The notes: generated by a model from the sequence alone, not told the origin. Numbered from the stretch's first letter, positions 15,703 to 23,195 are shown. The stretch is DNA of 23,195 nt from JBNKHG01 sp050290225 (GCA_050290225.1 JBNKHG010000009.1:1-23195), one strand, 5' to 3'. Program-made: numbers and translations.

Positions 15703-17417
15703 AGCAGCGATTGAAGTTCCTGTTTCCTTACCTTACCCGTTCCTGTCAGCGGCAATGCGTCGATCGGGCGAATCTCCGGCACTTTGTAAACTGCCAAGGC
15801 TTCTCGGCACCAGTCCGATAAACTTTCCGCCGTTTCGCAGGCATGATCGTGAAAGACCACAAAGGCCACGGGTTTTTGGCCCAGGACCGGATCGTCGCGA
15901 CCGATCACGGCGCTGGCTTTGATGGCGGGGTGTTGGCCCAACAGGGTTTCCAGTTCGGCAGGGAACACGCTCATGCCCTTGACCTTCAGCATCTCCTTGC
16001 GTCGGCCCAGGTAGCGGATAAAACCCTGTTCGGTGATCAAGCCGCTGTCGCCGGTGTGAAACCAGCCATCCTTTAACGCCATCTCGGTCGCCTCAGGGTT
16101 GTTCCAATAGCCCTTGAACAGGGAGGATGTGCGGATGCACAATTCGCCTTCCTCGCCCAAAGGCACAAGCTCTCCGGACTCAAAATCGCACACTTTGAAC
16201 TCGGTGCCGGGCACCGGCAGACCGACGAAGGTGGGGCCGAAGGATAAATCAAAATCGTTATCCTGGAAGCCGGTGGTAAAGGTGTCACAGGTATGGGTTT
16301 CCGTCATACCGTAGCTGCCCTCCACCAATGTGCTGCCGGTCAATGCCCGCCACCGCTGGCGATATTCCGGTGTGAGTTTTTTAATATAGGAACTGCAACC
16401 GGTGTTTTTTAGGGAGCTTAAGTCATAATCGCCGACTTTGGGGTGTTCCAGTATTTCAGCAACATTATCAACCACCAGACCGCAGGCATTCACTCGGTAA
16501 TGCTGGATGGCAGCCATAAAACCCACGACATCCCAGCGGGCGAGCAAAACTAAAGTACTGCCACCAAAGACAGGGAACAGTAACCCCCCGTTTTCCCCCG
16601 CGATCCAAAATTCCGGCAGAAAACTCAACGACACCGCGTCCTGATCGAGTTTTCCAAGGCAAGCCAGGTAACTGGCACAGGTATAGAGCATATCGCCGTG
16701 AGTATGGATACAACCCTTGGGCAGACCGGTAGTGCCGCCAGTGTAATTCAACGCGGCGATATCGTCCAATCCCGGGCGATAGTCCGGAACACCGGCGGGC
16801 GCATGTTCAAGGGCCTCGAAGAAATCCACGCCCCGCTCACTGTTTAACTTAGGCTGCTTTATTATTTCCGGCAAGGGAATAACGGAGTGTTCTATTATCA
16901 GCTCACTCAGGCTGGTAGTAAAAATGTACTCAATGTTCAGCTCATCGGCAACTGGTTCCAACTGGGACAGTAACTGATCAAAACACACCACGACCTTGGG
17001 TGTACAATCCTGTAGTTGATATCGCAGTTCCAGCTCCTTGGCCATGGGACTGACCGGAGCGTAAACAGCGCCGCATTTTAGAATGCCGTAAAAAGCGATA
17101 TGGAACTGGGGGCAGTTGGGCATATAGACCGAAACACGATCGCCCGGCTGCACATCCCGTTCAATCAGTACATTGGCAAAGGCATCGCTGATCCGGTCCA
17201 GTTCACCATAACTCAGAACGTAACCGTAGAAGTGCAAGGCAGGCTTTTCAGATTGCTCACGGGCCCAGGCGCGCAGGTATTCGGTTAAGGGTTGTTGGCC
17301 TTTTGGATATTCAGGCGTACGCGGCAGGTTTCTTGGCCAGGCGGCGGCCCAAATTTCATTCAACTCCTGTAAATAAACGGTTTCATTTATGGGAATGTCA
17401 TTTTTTTGAAGTGGCAT
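15699..17417 (-). CDS. AMP-forming acyl-CoA synthetase
   Basis: A 572-residue member of the adenylate-forming ANL superfamily that activates a carboxylic acid to its CoA thioester via an acyl-AMP. Motifs in order are the phosphate loop YTGGTTGLPKG at 225-235 (Gly where Ser is usual), YGMTETHTCDTF at 369-380, GWFHTGD at 451-457, YLGRRKEMLKVKGMSVFPAE at 469-488, and the C-terminal catalytic lysine in LTGTGKVRK (K562). The start at 17417 is chosen over 17513 because AAGGA lies nine bases upstream; the longer form has an unrelated tail. It overlaps the carboxylesterase by 20 bases and the carboxylase by four, so the three proteins are made from one message. It probably supplies the acyl-CoA for the carboxylase. 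Chain length or aromatic preference cannot be read. Confidence 0.94.
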   Translation of the reverse strand: MPLQKNDIPINETVYLQELNEIWAAAWPRNLPRTPEYPKGQQPLTEYLRAWAREQSEKPALHFYGYVLSYGELDRISDAFANVLIERDVQPGDRVSVYMPNCPQFHIAFYGILKCGAVYAPVSPMAKELELRYQLQDCTPKVVVCFDQLLSQLEPVADELNIEYIFTTSLSELIIEHSVIPLPEIIKQPKLNSERGVDFFEALEHAPAGVPDYRPGLDDIAALNYTGGTTGLPKGCIHTHGDMLYTCASYLACLGKLDQDAVSLSFLPEFWIAGENGGLLFPVFGGSTLVLLARWDVVGFMAAIQHYRVNACGLVVDNVAEILEHPKVGDYDLSSLKNTGCSSYIKKLTPEYRQRWRALTGSTLVEGSYGMTETHTCDTFTTGFQDNDFDLSFGPTFVGLPVPGTEFKVCDFESGELVPLGEEGELCIRTSSLFKGYWNNPEATEMALKDGWFHTGDSGLITEQGFIRYLGRRKEMLKVKGMSVFPAELETLLGQHPAIKASAVIGRDDPVLGQKPVAFVVFHDHACETAESLSDWCREALAVYKVPEIRPIDALPLTGTGKVRKQELQSLL

Positions 17418-19038
17418 TGTCAAGTTCCTTGATGATCGGGGCCTGCAAGCCAACGTCTCCCAGAGTTCGGCGTTGGTCCCCATGCTTACGGTATTTTTCC
17501 TCAATCTTTTCATGCAGCTCGAAAGTACCGGGCAACAGGTTGCGATCTGGCTGTGCGGCGCCAGCGGTAAATTTCATGTAATGGTGGGCGTTGTCCGTAT
17601 AAGCCTGCCAAACCCGCCGCCCTTGCACGGCAGGTGTCCCGCTTCGGGCAAACGCTACCCAATAACCGGAAATGATGTCAGCCAGGGTTATATCGGCCTC
17701 ATTGGGTAAGAAAGCAGGCCAGTTAGGCCCCGCCATCAAGTTGTGATTCTTGACGTTATTGAAGACGTAGGGGATCTCGGCACCGTGAAAGGCGCCCAGG
17801 CGGGCGTTCTCTGCCCAGGATGGTACGTGGTCAAAGTAATAAAGATACGTGTTTGACTTTTCGGCGATGGCCCTGGCTATTTTTTCAGACGCCCAGCCAT
17901 GAATGCCGTCCCGCACGGGGGCAAAAACCGCTTCGCGTAAATCCTCGGGCGGATAGCACTTGAGATAGTCGTCAGCGAGATCCCCGTATCGGGCGATGAC
18001 GTCCTTGACGTATTGCTCAGGACTCCCAGGCTCGGAAGCGAGCATGCCTTCGCTTCCTGTGAAGCCGTATGCTTCACCGCTATTAAACCCGAGGAGGACC
18101 GGCAACTCCTGTTGTAGGCCCTGTTCAAAACAGTTAACAATCGGTGCCGGCATGATCCAATTATCGATAACCATTTCCGTATGAAAGTGGTTGACCAAGG
18201 CATGTTCCAGCAGTTTCTCTGCCGGTAATGCACGTAGCCAAGCGAGGTTCGATAATGTCGGCTGAATATTTTCGGCCAATCCAACACCTGCTTTTTCGGC
18301 CGCCACCAGCGTCGGCACGGACGGCAGAAAATAGGGACTCTGCATAATGGCTTTGTGAAAAAGTCCTTTTGCCGGCGGAGATACCAGTAGTTGCTCCACG
18401 CTCAAGGCGCCGGCCGACTGACCAAAAATTGTGATATTGTCCGGATCACCGCCAAAAGCACCGATATTCTGTTGCACCCACTTCAGGGCCTGAATTTGAT
18501 CTGTGGTACCTTGGTTTCCGGATGTCGCATTCGCTGATTCCTTAGTTAATTCCGGATGAGCGAAATACCCGAAAATGTTAAGCCGGTAATTGATTGTCAC
18601 AACAACTACATTTTTACGAGCCAACTCGGCGCCGTCATAAGCTGAAGAGCCACCGTTAATAAGCGACCCCCCGTGAATCCAAACCATAACAGGCAATGCC
18701 GATGCCTTGTCCTCCAAGGCAGTGGTCGGTGTCCAGACATTCAAGTAAAGGCAGTCTTCGCTTGTTTGGGGCCTGTATTCGTAGTAAATCGATTGTTCCG
18801 GCATTCCCGGTTGTGGACATTGTGGAGCAAACGCCGTCGCCAATCGGGTCCCCGTCCATGCCGGGGCAGGTTCGCAAGGTTTCCAACGGCGATCACCCAC
18901 GGGAGGGATACCATAGGGTATACCTTTGAATGTGCAAATATCGCTATCAAATCCTGTTCTTGATCCCAGCAGTCTCCCTTGAGGAGTCTCAAGAATGATC
19001 GAACCAGGTCCGTATATTGAAGATGCGGATTTCGACAT
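17398..19038 (-). CDS. Type B carboxylesterase
   Basis: A 546-residue alpha/beta-hydrolase of the carboxylesterase type B family. The oxyanion segment VWIHGGSLINGG is at 119-130, SEDCLYLNVW at 93-102, the nucleophile elbow GQSAG at 206-210 (S208), the acidic residue E322 in NSGEAYGF, and the histidine H418 in GAFHGAEIPYVF. There is no signal peptide, so it is predicted to be cytoplasmic, unlike many secreted members, and would act on an imported ester. It is upstream of the synthetase, overlapping it by 20 bases. The start at 19038 is the first in frame; its ribosome binding site is weak. An inverted repeat 30 bases upstream suggests local regulation. Confidence 0.93.
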   Translation of the reverse strand: MSKSASSIYGPGSIILETPQGRLLGSRTGFDSDICTFKGIPYGIPPVGDRRWKPCEPAPAWTGTRLATAFAPQCPQPGMPEQSIYYEYRPQTSEDCLYLNVWTPTTALEDKASALPVMVWIHGGSLINGGSSAYDGAELARKNVVVVTINYRLNIFGYFAHPELTKESANATSGNQGTTDQIQALKWVQQNIGAFGGDPDNITIFGQSAGALSVEQLLVSPPAKGLFHKAIMQSPYFLPSVPTLVAAEKAGVGLAENIQPTLSNLAWLRALPAEKLLEHALVNHFHTEMVIDNWIMPAPIVNCFEQGLQQELPVLLGFNSGEAYGFTGSEGMLASEPGSPEQYVKDVIARYGDLADDYLKCYPPEDLREAVFAPVRDGIHGWASEKIARAIAEKSNTYLYYFDHVPSWAENARLGAFHGAEIPYVFNNVKNHNLMAGPNWPAFLPNEADITLADIISGYWVAFARSGTPAVQGRRVWQAYTDNAHHYMKFTAGAAQPDRNLLPGTFELHEKIEEKYRKHGDQRRTLGDVGLQAPIIKELDNATSKK

Positions 19039-19067
19039 AATTTTGAGGATCTAATTATTTCCTGTTG

Positions 19068-19083
19068 ATTCGTTAAGACGAAT
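19068..19083. promoter_or_regulatory. Inverted repeat upstream of the carboxylesterase gene
   Basis: ATTCGT-TAAG-ACGAAT is a perfect 6-bp inverted repeat about 30 bases upstream of the carboxylesterase start, in the 188-base gap after the deacylase gene (19039-19226). No T-run follows on the minus strand, so an operator or an mRNA hairpin is more likely than a terminator. The rest of the gap shows no gene. Confidence 0.35.
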
Positions 19084-19226
19084 GGGAATATGCCAATCAG
19101 GACGTAGTGCCCCCAAGAGCTCTTCAAAATTGCGGAGCGACATTCATATGGCCATTAACATCTATCCATTCCGGCCGCACGCTCGTTTTATTACTTTCAC
19201 AGAGCACATATTTAACGGTCATACCT

Positions 19227-20333
19227 TTACCAATGGCTCATATTTAGCTGCAACTGCTCTTTTACGCGCTCGATCGCCTTTTCCTGGTGTTCCTGTAAAT
19301 CCTGACCGCCTAGCGACTCAAACATGGGTCCTTTGGGGTCCTCAATGGAACTCTTGATCCCGGAAAGTGCCTCGATCACCGCTAAGCCATGAAAGGGTAC
19401 CGTGATCGGGTTATAGCCCCCTTCCTGGCACATCACCAGTCGCCCCTGGCAACATTCATCCGCCACGGCCATCAGCTGCAGTGTCAGCTCGTGAAACCCG
19501 CGACTGTGCATCATCTGGCGCCCCATAGGATCCTGTGCGCCTGCATCAAAACCGCAGGGGACAATAATCAATTCCGGTTGGTAGGCACGCAGAGCCGGCA
19601 GTACTACACGTTCAAACACCGCCTCGTATGCGCCGTAACCACAACCAGGCGGCAGGGGAATGTTGAGATTGAATCCGCACCCGGCCCCTTCGCCAATGTC
19701 ACTGATCGCCCCGCTGGGCAACATGTTATCGTCCTGGTGAATGGAGATGGTTAGCGCCCGGGGGTCCTGCCAAAATGCGGCCTCGGTGCCATTGCCGTGA
19801 TGCACGTCCCAGTCGACAAAGGCGATTCGCGACAAACCACGCGCTTCAATGGCGTGTAGCCCGGCGATTGCGCCGTTGCATAACAGGCAAAGGCCCAACC
19901 CATAATCGGGCATGGCATGGTGACCAGGTGGACGCACTAGCGCATAGCCATTGTCCACAGTGCCATCCAGTACCGCATCCACCAGGCTGATGACACCCCC
20001 AGCGGCCAGTAGCACGATATCGTATGAGCCAGGTCCCATTTCCGCGCCGACACCGGCATCGCCACCGGTTTCGTTAAGCGCTTTCAGCCGAGCGAGATAG
20101 TCCGGTTTGTGTACCCGCAGCACTTCTTGTTCAGTGGCCTTACGCGGCTCGACCTCAATGAGTTGTCGAGTCAACCCGGAAGCATCCAGCAGATTCTTAA
20201 AGCGCCTTTTTGTATCGGGGCTCTCTACATGCCGATAGGGTTCCACCCCAAGTTCAACCGAATAAGTACCAGTATTCGCGGTGTTGTGCCACATATAAGT
20301 CTCGTGCCAGACCAGCCCGGTTCTACGAGTCAT
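19227..20333 (-). CDS. Class II histone-deacetylase-like amidohydrolase
   Basis: A zinc-dependent deacylase of 368 residues, close in pattern to the bacterial HDAC-like amidohydrolase (HDAH) and acetylpolyamine amidohydrolases. The tandem active-site histidines are in RPPGHHAMPDYG (H138-H139), zinc ligands in DWDVHHGNG (D176, H178) and D263 of CGFDAG, and the transition-state tyrosine Y307 in QEGGYNP. The N-terminal HPDTKRRF-like segment (SPDTKRRF) also matches HDAH. With no histones in bacteria, natural substrates are probably acylated amines or similar amides. The start at 20333 has an excellent ribosome binding site (GAGAGGAG) and its ATG overlaps the stop of the truncated SDR gene as ATGA. 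It follows an aminotransferase, so the amine it frees may be the aminotransferase substrate. Confidence 0.94.
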   Translation of the reverse strand: MTRRTGLVWHETYMWHNTANTGTYSVELGVEPYRHVESPDTKRRFKNLLDASGLTRQLIEVEPRKATEQEVLRVHKPDYLARLKALNETGGDAGVGAEMGPGSYDIVLLAAGGVISLVDAVLDGTVDNGYALVRPPGHHAMPDYGLGLCLLCNGAIAGLHAIEARGLSRIAFVDWDVHHGNGTEAAFWQDPRALTISIHQDDNMLPSGAISDIGEGAGCGFNLNIPLPPGCGYGAYEAVFERVVLPALRAYQPELIIVPCGFDAGAQDPMGRQMMHSRGFHELTLQLMAVADECCQGRLVMCQEGGYNPITVPFHGLAVIEALSGIKSSIEDPKGPMFESLGGQDLQEHQEKAIERVKEQLQLNMSHW

Positions 20334-20524
20334 TGCGTACTCCTCTCTGTGTGTTCTGGAAATAAGTTGTCGGCGCACTGTCGTTTTGTTTCACCTAGCT
20401 CATTGGGTGAGGTCGCACACAGAGCAAGATGCCAGCCTTGTTCGGTCAACTGGATTGCCAACTCTCGACCGATATTGGAACTTCCGCCGGTGATTACGGC
20501 TATTCTTTCATTAGATCTTTTCAT
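20330..20524 (-). pseudogene. Truncated short-chain dehydrogenase, N-terminal fragment
   Basis: This 64-residue frame copies the first 50 residues of the complete SDR at 21915-22757: RIAVITGGSSNIGRELAIQL against RIAVITGGSSGIGRALAIQL, followed by HLALCATS and ETKRQC in both. DNA similarity begins just before the start codon (GAAATTGTAGCGATG against GAAATCGTAACGATG). After ETKRQC it diverges to a 14-residue unrelated tail ending STQ. No catalytic Ser-Tyr-Lys is present, and Asn replaces a Gly in the nucleotide-binding loop, so enzyme activity is excluded. Its start is two bases after the aminotransferase stop and its own stop overlaps the deacylase start, with the deacylase ribosome binding site inside it. 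It may survive as a translational coupler. Confidence 0.85.
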
Positions 20525-20526
20525 CG

Positions 20527-21837
20527 CTACAATTTCGCCATGACCTTATCCGCCACTTCCAACGCAATTTGGGTATCCTGATCCGTATGTACGATGTTTA
20601 ATAACCATCGATCTAGCGCACACATAACACCCTGCTCTTGCATGAGCTGCCAAAATTTGAAGCCCAGTGCGCTATCCAGACCCACCGCATCGGACTTCGC
20701 ATATTGAACCGTATCCGGGTCAACACCAAACAACATACTCAGCAATCCAGTAACACCCTGAAGCCTTAGGGGAATTCCCCTGCGCCGCGCAATTTCATCT
20801 AATCCGGACATCAAGCCATTTTGGACTCGCTCCATCTCCTGATAAACTACTCCATCGTTGTGCCCCAAAATTTCCAGCGATGCGTTAACCGCTTGCACGC
20901 ATAAAAAATGACCCATATAAGTGCCGAAATTTGGGGTATTTCCCTCTTTCAATACGTCCATGATTTCGGCTTTTCCGACAACGGCGGATATGGGCATGCC
21001 TCCACTCAGTGCTTTACCAAACGTTGCAATGTCCGGCGTAACGCCAAACAAGCCCTGCGCGGAGTTAAGACCCACTCGAAATCCCGTCAGTATCTCGTCG
21101 AAACATAGAACAACCCCATATTGATCACAAAGTTTGCGAACTTCTTCCAAATATCCCGGACGAGGAAGTCTACCTCCTGCATTGCTCAAAAAAGGCTCCA
21201 TCAGAACCATTGCGATTTCATCACCACATTTTCTAAAAGTATCTTCCAACTTTTCAATATTGTTCCATTCAATCATCAGGACGCCTTCTTCAGCCCCTGG
21301 AGCTCTTCCCAAGACATCCTTTTTTGAGATCACATAAGGCTTGTTCGCCTGCTCAGGCATAGGTTCAAAGAGCACGACATTGTCTATCCAACCGTGATAA
21401 TGATCTTCGAACATGAGTACGTAAGGCCTGCGGGTGTAGGATCTCGCTATTCGCATTGCTACCTGTACCGCTTCTGTCCCTGAGGTTGCGAATTTCACAC
21501 GTTCCGCACAGGGAACATGCTGAATAAGTTTTTCCGCGGCAATTACGTCATTCTCGGAAAAGGCAAACATTCCGCCAATCAACATAGCGGTGGAGTCCAT
21601 CGACTGTTGCAGGGCTTTGATATATTCAGGGTGCCGGTGACCGAGAATATTGGGACCAAAGGCGCAGGCGTAATCAATATATTCCATACCCTCCAGATCC
21701 CAGAACCGGCTGCCTTCCGCATGGCTCACAATAGTACGCATAGACTGTGAATAAATTGCCTTATTGGAATGCCCACCCGGAAAATAATTTTGAAATTTTT
21801 CTCTTATTGAAATGATTTCTTCAGTACTTTTTCGCAT
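20527..21837 (-). CDS. Class III PLP-dependent aminotransferase (glutamate-1-semialdehyde aminomutase-like)
   Basis: A 436-residue fold type I enzyme. N-terminal FPGGHSNKAIYS and the DLEGMEYIDYACAFGPNILGH segment are typical of the glutamate-1-semialdehyde aminotransferase branch. The PLP phosphate-binding SGTEA is at 119-123, the ring-stacking YHGW at 147-150, the acid FDEILTGFR at 246-254, and the PLP lysine K275 in TFGKALSGGMP. The setting in a catabolic cluster and not beside haem genes argues against the housekeeping hemL role; transamination of an amine or amino acid released by the deacylase is more likely. The start has AAGGA ten bases upstream. The SDR gene ends 77 bases before it, and the truncated SDR copy starts directly after. 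Base composition is AT-richer than in the genes to the left. Confidence 0.92.
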   Translation of the reverse strand: MRKSTEEIISIREKFQNYFPGGHSNKAIYSQSMRTIVSHAEGSRFWDLEGMEYIDYACAFGPNILGHRHPEYIKALQQSMDSTAMLIGGMFAFSENDVIAAEKLIQHVPCAERVKFATSGTEAVQVAMRIARSYTRRPYVLMFEDHYHGWIDNVVLFEPMPEQANKPYVISKKDVLGRAPGAEEGVLMIEWNNIEKLEDTFRKCGDEIAMVLMEPFLSNAGGRLPRPGYLEEVRKLCDQYGVVLCFDEILTGFRVGLNSAQGLFGVTPDIATFGKALSGGMPISAVVGKAEIMDVLKEGNTPNFGTYMGHFLCVQAVNASLEILGHNDGVVYQEMERVQNGLMSGLDEIARRRGIPLRLQGVTGLLSMLFGVDPDTVQYAKSDAVGLDSALGFKFWQLMQEQGVMCALDRWLLNIVHTDQDTQIALEVADKVMAKL

Positions 21838-21914
21838 TTGTTTAATTCCTTAATACCATTTGGTGTTCGAGTCAGGCTGCTTGTTCCGCTACGACATCAA
21901 TTTTTTTATGAGGG

Positions 21915-22757
21915 TTATTCTCTCCAGGCTTCAATGCGAGATACAAAATCATCGTCATAGGTTTTCTCGGGATCATCACGTACCAACTGATCGATTTGCT
22001 CGGCATCCACACCCACGAGTATTCGCCAACGCTCCTGACGTATCCCTTCGAGAATGATGCTTGCCGCTTCCGAAGCCGTCGTCGGTGCGCTGTCGGCGAA
22101 TGCCTGACTGGCGGCCTGCATTTCAGCAGAGTTACCGTACCCCAGGTGTTTTTGGGACTCGGCAATGAGATTTGTGCGCACCTTGCCTGGAAAGACCACG
22201 GAGGCTTTGACATGGGGTGCATGCTGGCGAAGGTCGAACATAAGGGATTCGGTAAACCCCCGAACAACGAATTTTGACGTGGCGTAGGCACCTCCCGCTG
22301 CCCACAATCCGATGACGCTGCTGGTATTGACAAGATGGCCTTCTTCCGAGGCCATCAGCAACGGCAGGAACGCACGGGTACTGTAATAGACCCCGTACCA
22401 ATTGATATCAAATGTCTTTTCCCACTGCTCCCTGGGATCTTTAATGAAACTGCCTCCACCGGAAATTCCCGCATTATTAAACAGGAGGTGGATATGGTCG
22501 GTACCGTGCGCCTCTGTTACCTCATCCCGAAAATGCAGTACCTGTTCCTCATCAGCCACATCAACTTTATGCATCGAAATACGCGCCCCTGCCCTCGATA
22601 CCGCTTCGCACTGTCGCTTTGTTTCCCGCAGCTTCTCAGATGAGGTCGCACACAGGGCTAGATGACAGCCCTGTTCGGCCAACTGAATGGCCAGAGCGCG
22701 ACCGATTCCGGAGCTGCCGCCGGTTATGACGGCAATTCTTTTATTGAAATTTTTCAT
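21915..22757 (-). CDS. Short-chain dehydrogenase/reductase (classical SDR)
   Basis: A 280-residue NAD(P)-dependent oxidoreductase with a Rossmann fold. The cofactor loop TGGSSGIG is at 12-19, NNAG at 94-97, the catalytic serine region NTSSVIG at 144-150, and YATSK with Y158 and K162. The region after the catalytic lysine (VVFPGKVRTNL) follows the family pattern. The start at ATG 22757 is chosen because the truncated copy downstream begins at the same point; a GTG at 22796 would add 13 residues overlapping the upstream remnant. No strong ribosome binding site is visible. It probably interconverts an alcohol and carbonyl in the same pathway as the aminotransferase. Substrate unknown. Confidence 0.92.
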   Translation of the reverse strand: MKNFNKRIAVITGGSSGIGRALAIQLAEQGCHLALCATSSEKLRETKRQCEAVSRAGARISMHKVDVADEEQVLHFRDEVTEAHGTDHIHLLFNNAGISGGGSFIKDPREQWEKTFDINWYGVYYSTRAFLPLLMASEEGHLVNTSSVIGLWAAGGAYATSKFVVRGFTESLMFDLRQHAPHVKASVVFPGKVRTNLIAESQKHLGYGNSAEMQAASQAFADSAPTTASEAASIILEGIRQERWRILVGVDAEQIDQLVRDDPEKTYDDDFVSRIEAWRE

Positions 22758-22767
22758 CGTTACGATT

Positions 22768-22914
22768 TCAATTTGTTGCGTTTCGTAGTTCTTCACAATG
22801 AGTCATAACTTTCTCAATAATATCTGCGATCTTTTCAATACGCGGCCTGTCGAGCCCCAGAACGTAATGCATGATGATTAAAGTACGTTGAGTTATATAC
22901 TCTATTTTCCAATT
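22768..22914 (-). pseudogene. 3' gene remnant, possibly an aminotransferase C-terminus
   Basis: An open stretch of 48 codons without a good start encodes NWKIEYITQRTLIIMHYV followed by LGLDRPRIEKIADIIEKVMT and a short charged end, closing at the stop at 22768. The pattern (a beta-strand with RT-hydrophobic, then an acidic turn and a helix like RIEKIADIIEKV) resembles the end of PLP aminotransferases such as the DegT/DnrJ group, by eye only. An ATG at 22872 would give a 34-residue peptide. It lies directly upstream of the SDR gene and reads in the same direction. It looks like the tail left by a deletion. Confidence 0.4.
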
Positions 22915-22968
22915 TTACAGCGATAGTAATTTATTAAATCCACGAGCTATTTGGTAAACCTACTCGTT

Positions 22969-23022
22969 TTATTTAAGCCCGAATAATGCTGTTCTTGACA
23001 TCCTAAACCCAACTTGCGCCAT
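22969..23022 (-). other. Very short ORF after E2, possible 5' gene remnant
   Basis: Seventeen codons beginning MAQVGFRMSRTALFGLK and ending TAA, with GAGAGAAA six bases upstream of the ATG. It starts 25 bases after the E2 stop codon, the place where a next operon gene would start. It may be the 5' end of the gene whose 3' end is seen at 22768-22914, or a chance ORF. The DNA between the two (22915-22968) is AT-rich and shows nothing else. Confidence 0.25.
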
Positions 23023-23047
23023 GGTTTCTCTCTACAAAAATTCGATT

Positions 23048-23195
23048 CTATTCACCGACCAATCTTTCTGGTGTTTGCAAGCTGTCCTTCAATGCTTGTA
23101 AGAACTTGGAGCCAGTAACACCATCAATCACGCGATGATCCAGAGAAAGCGTTGCGCGCATCACGTTGGCCACCGCAAACTCACCACCGTGAACA
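23048..23195 (-). CDS. C-terminal end of a 2-oxoacid dehydrogenase E2 acyltransferase, partial
   Basis: The last 48 codons of a dihydrolipoamide acyltransferase run in from the window edge and stop at 23048. The catalytic motif is complete: LSLDHRVIDGVTGSKFLQAL, containing HRVIDG, preceded by GEFAVANVMRATLS and followed by the terminal helix ALKDSLQTPERL. E2 forms the core of pyruvate, 2-oxoglutarate, branched-chain or acetoin dehydrogenase complexes and transfers an acyl group from lipoyl to CoA. Which complex this is cannot be told from the tail; the E1 genes would lie to the right, outside the window. It is read toward the SDR and aminotransferase genes, so its complex may process a 2-oxoacid or diketone from that pathway. 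Confidence 0.88.
   Translation of the reverse strand, partial: VHGGEFAVANVMRATLSLDHRVIDGVTGSKFLQALKDSLQTPERLVGE

Noticed and set aside
20527..21837. Reading the aminotransferase as housekeeping hemL (glutamate-1-semialdehyde aminomutase)
   Set aside because: The fold and motifs match the broad branch, but the context is catabolic with no haem genes nearby, so a specific hemL call is not supported.
1..23195. Search by eye for CRISPR arrays, tRNA or rRNA genes, integrases and insertion sequences
   Set aside because: No regularly spaced repeats, cloverleaf-like sequence, rRNA signatures, transposase or integrase motifs were recognised.

Overview
The window looks like a piece of a gammaproteobacterial chromosome, marine or hydrocarbon/lipid-degrading in flavour. 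This is inferred from E. coli-like Tdh and Kbl of normal length, a conjugation remnant of the Tn4371 ICE type, and a dense set of esterase and acyl-CoA genes. I cannot name a genus. Nearly all genes lie on the minus strand; the only plus-strand genes are an XRE-cupin regulator and an AraC-type regulator. No rRNA, tRNA, CRISPR array, integrase or intact insertion sequence was seen.

Layout. (1) Positions 1-1862: a decayed conjugation module. A LysR regulator and an EexN/TrbK-type lipoprotein are intact. traG stops after about 79 codons and is joined out of frame to the 3' end of trbJ, so the rest of traG and the expected trbB-E genes are missing. (2) 2003-5142: a tdh-kbl-phzF-like operon for threonine breakdown to glycine and acetyl-CoA. 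The phzF-like gene carries a one-base frameshift, and a long imperfect hairpin lies between tdh and kbl. A divergent XRE-cupin regulator (5273-5887) and a 22-bp inverted repeat over the tdh -10 box suggest local control. (3) 6037-6648: a TRIC/UPF0126 membrane protein. (4) 6702-10932: a tight operon of a secreted tannase/feruloyl-esterase-type enzyme, an MFS transporter and an M20 amidohydrolase. An AraC-type regulator (11366-12403) is divergent from it. (5) 12409-23195: a minus-strand catabolic cluster. In transcription order it holds the 3' end of a 2-oxoacid dehydrogenase E2 gene, two small gene remnants, an SDR, a class III aminotransferase, a truncated SDR copy, a class II HDAC-like deacylase, a carboxylesterase, an acyl-CoA synthetase, and a single-chain biotin-dependent acyl-CoA carboxylase.

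How it may work together (inference). Regions 4 and 5 flank one AraC regulator and together hold three hydrolase types for ester and amide bonds, a transporter, an aminotransferase plus SDR, acyl-CoA activation and acyl-CoA carboxylation. This is the expected outline of a pathway that cleaves an ester- or amide-linked compound, activates the released acid with CoA, and carboxylates it. The substrate cannot be read from the sequence. Gene remnants at 20330-20524 and 22768-23022, and a by-eye drop in GC content from about 20.4 kb rightward, suggest this part was assembled by duplication, deletion and transfer.
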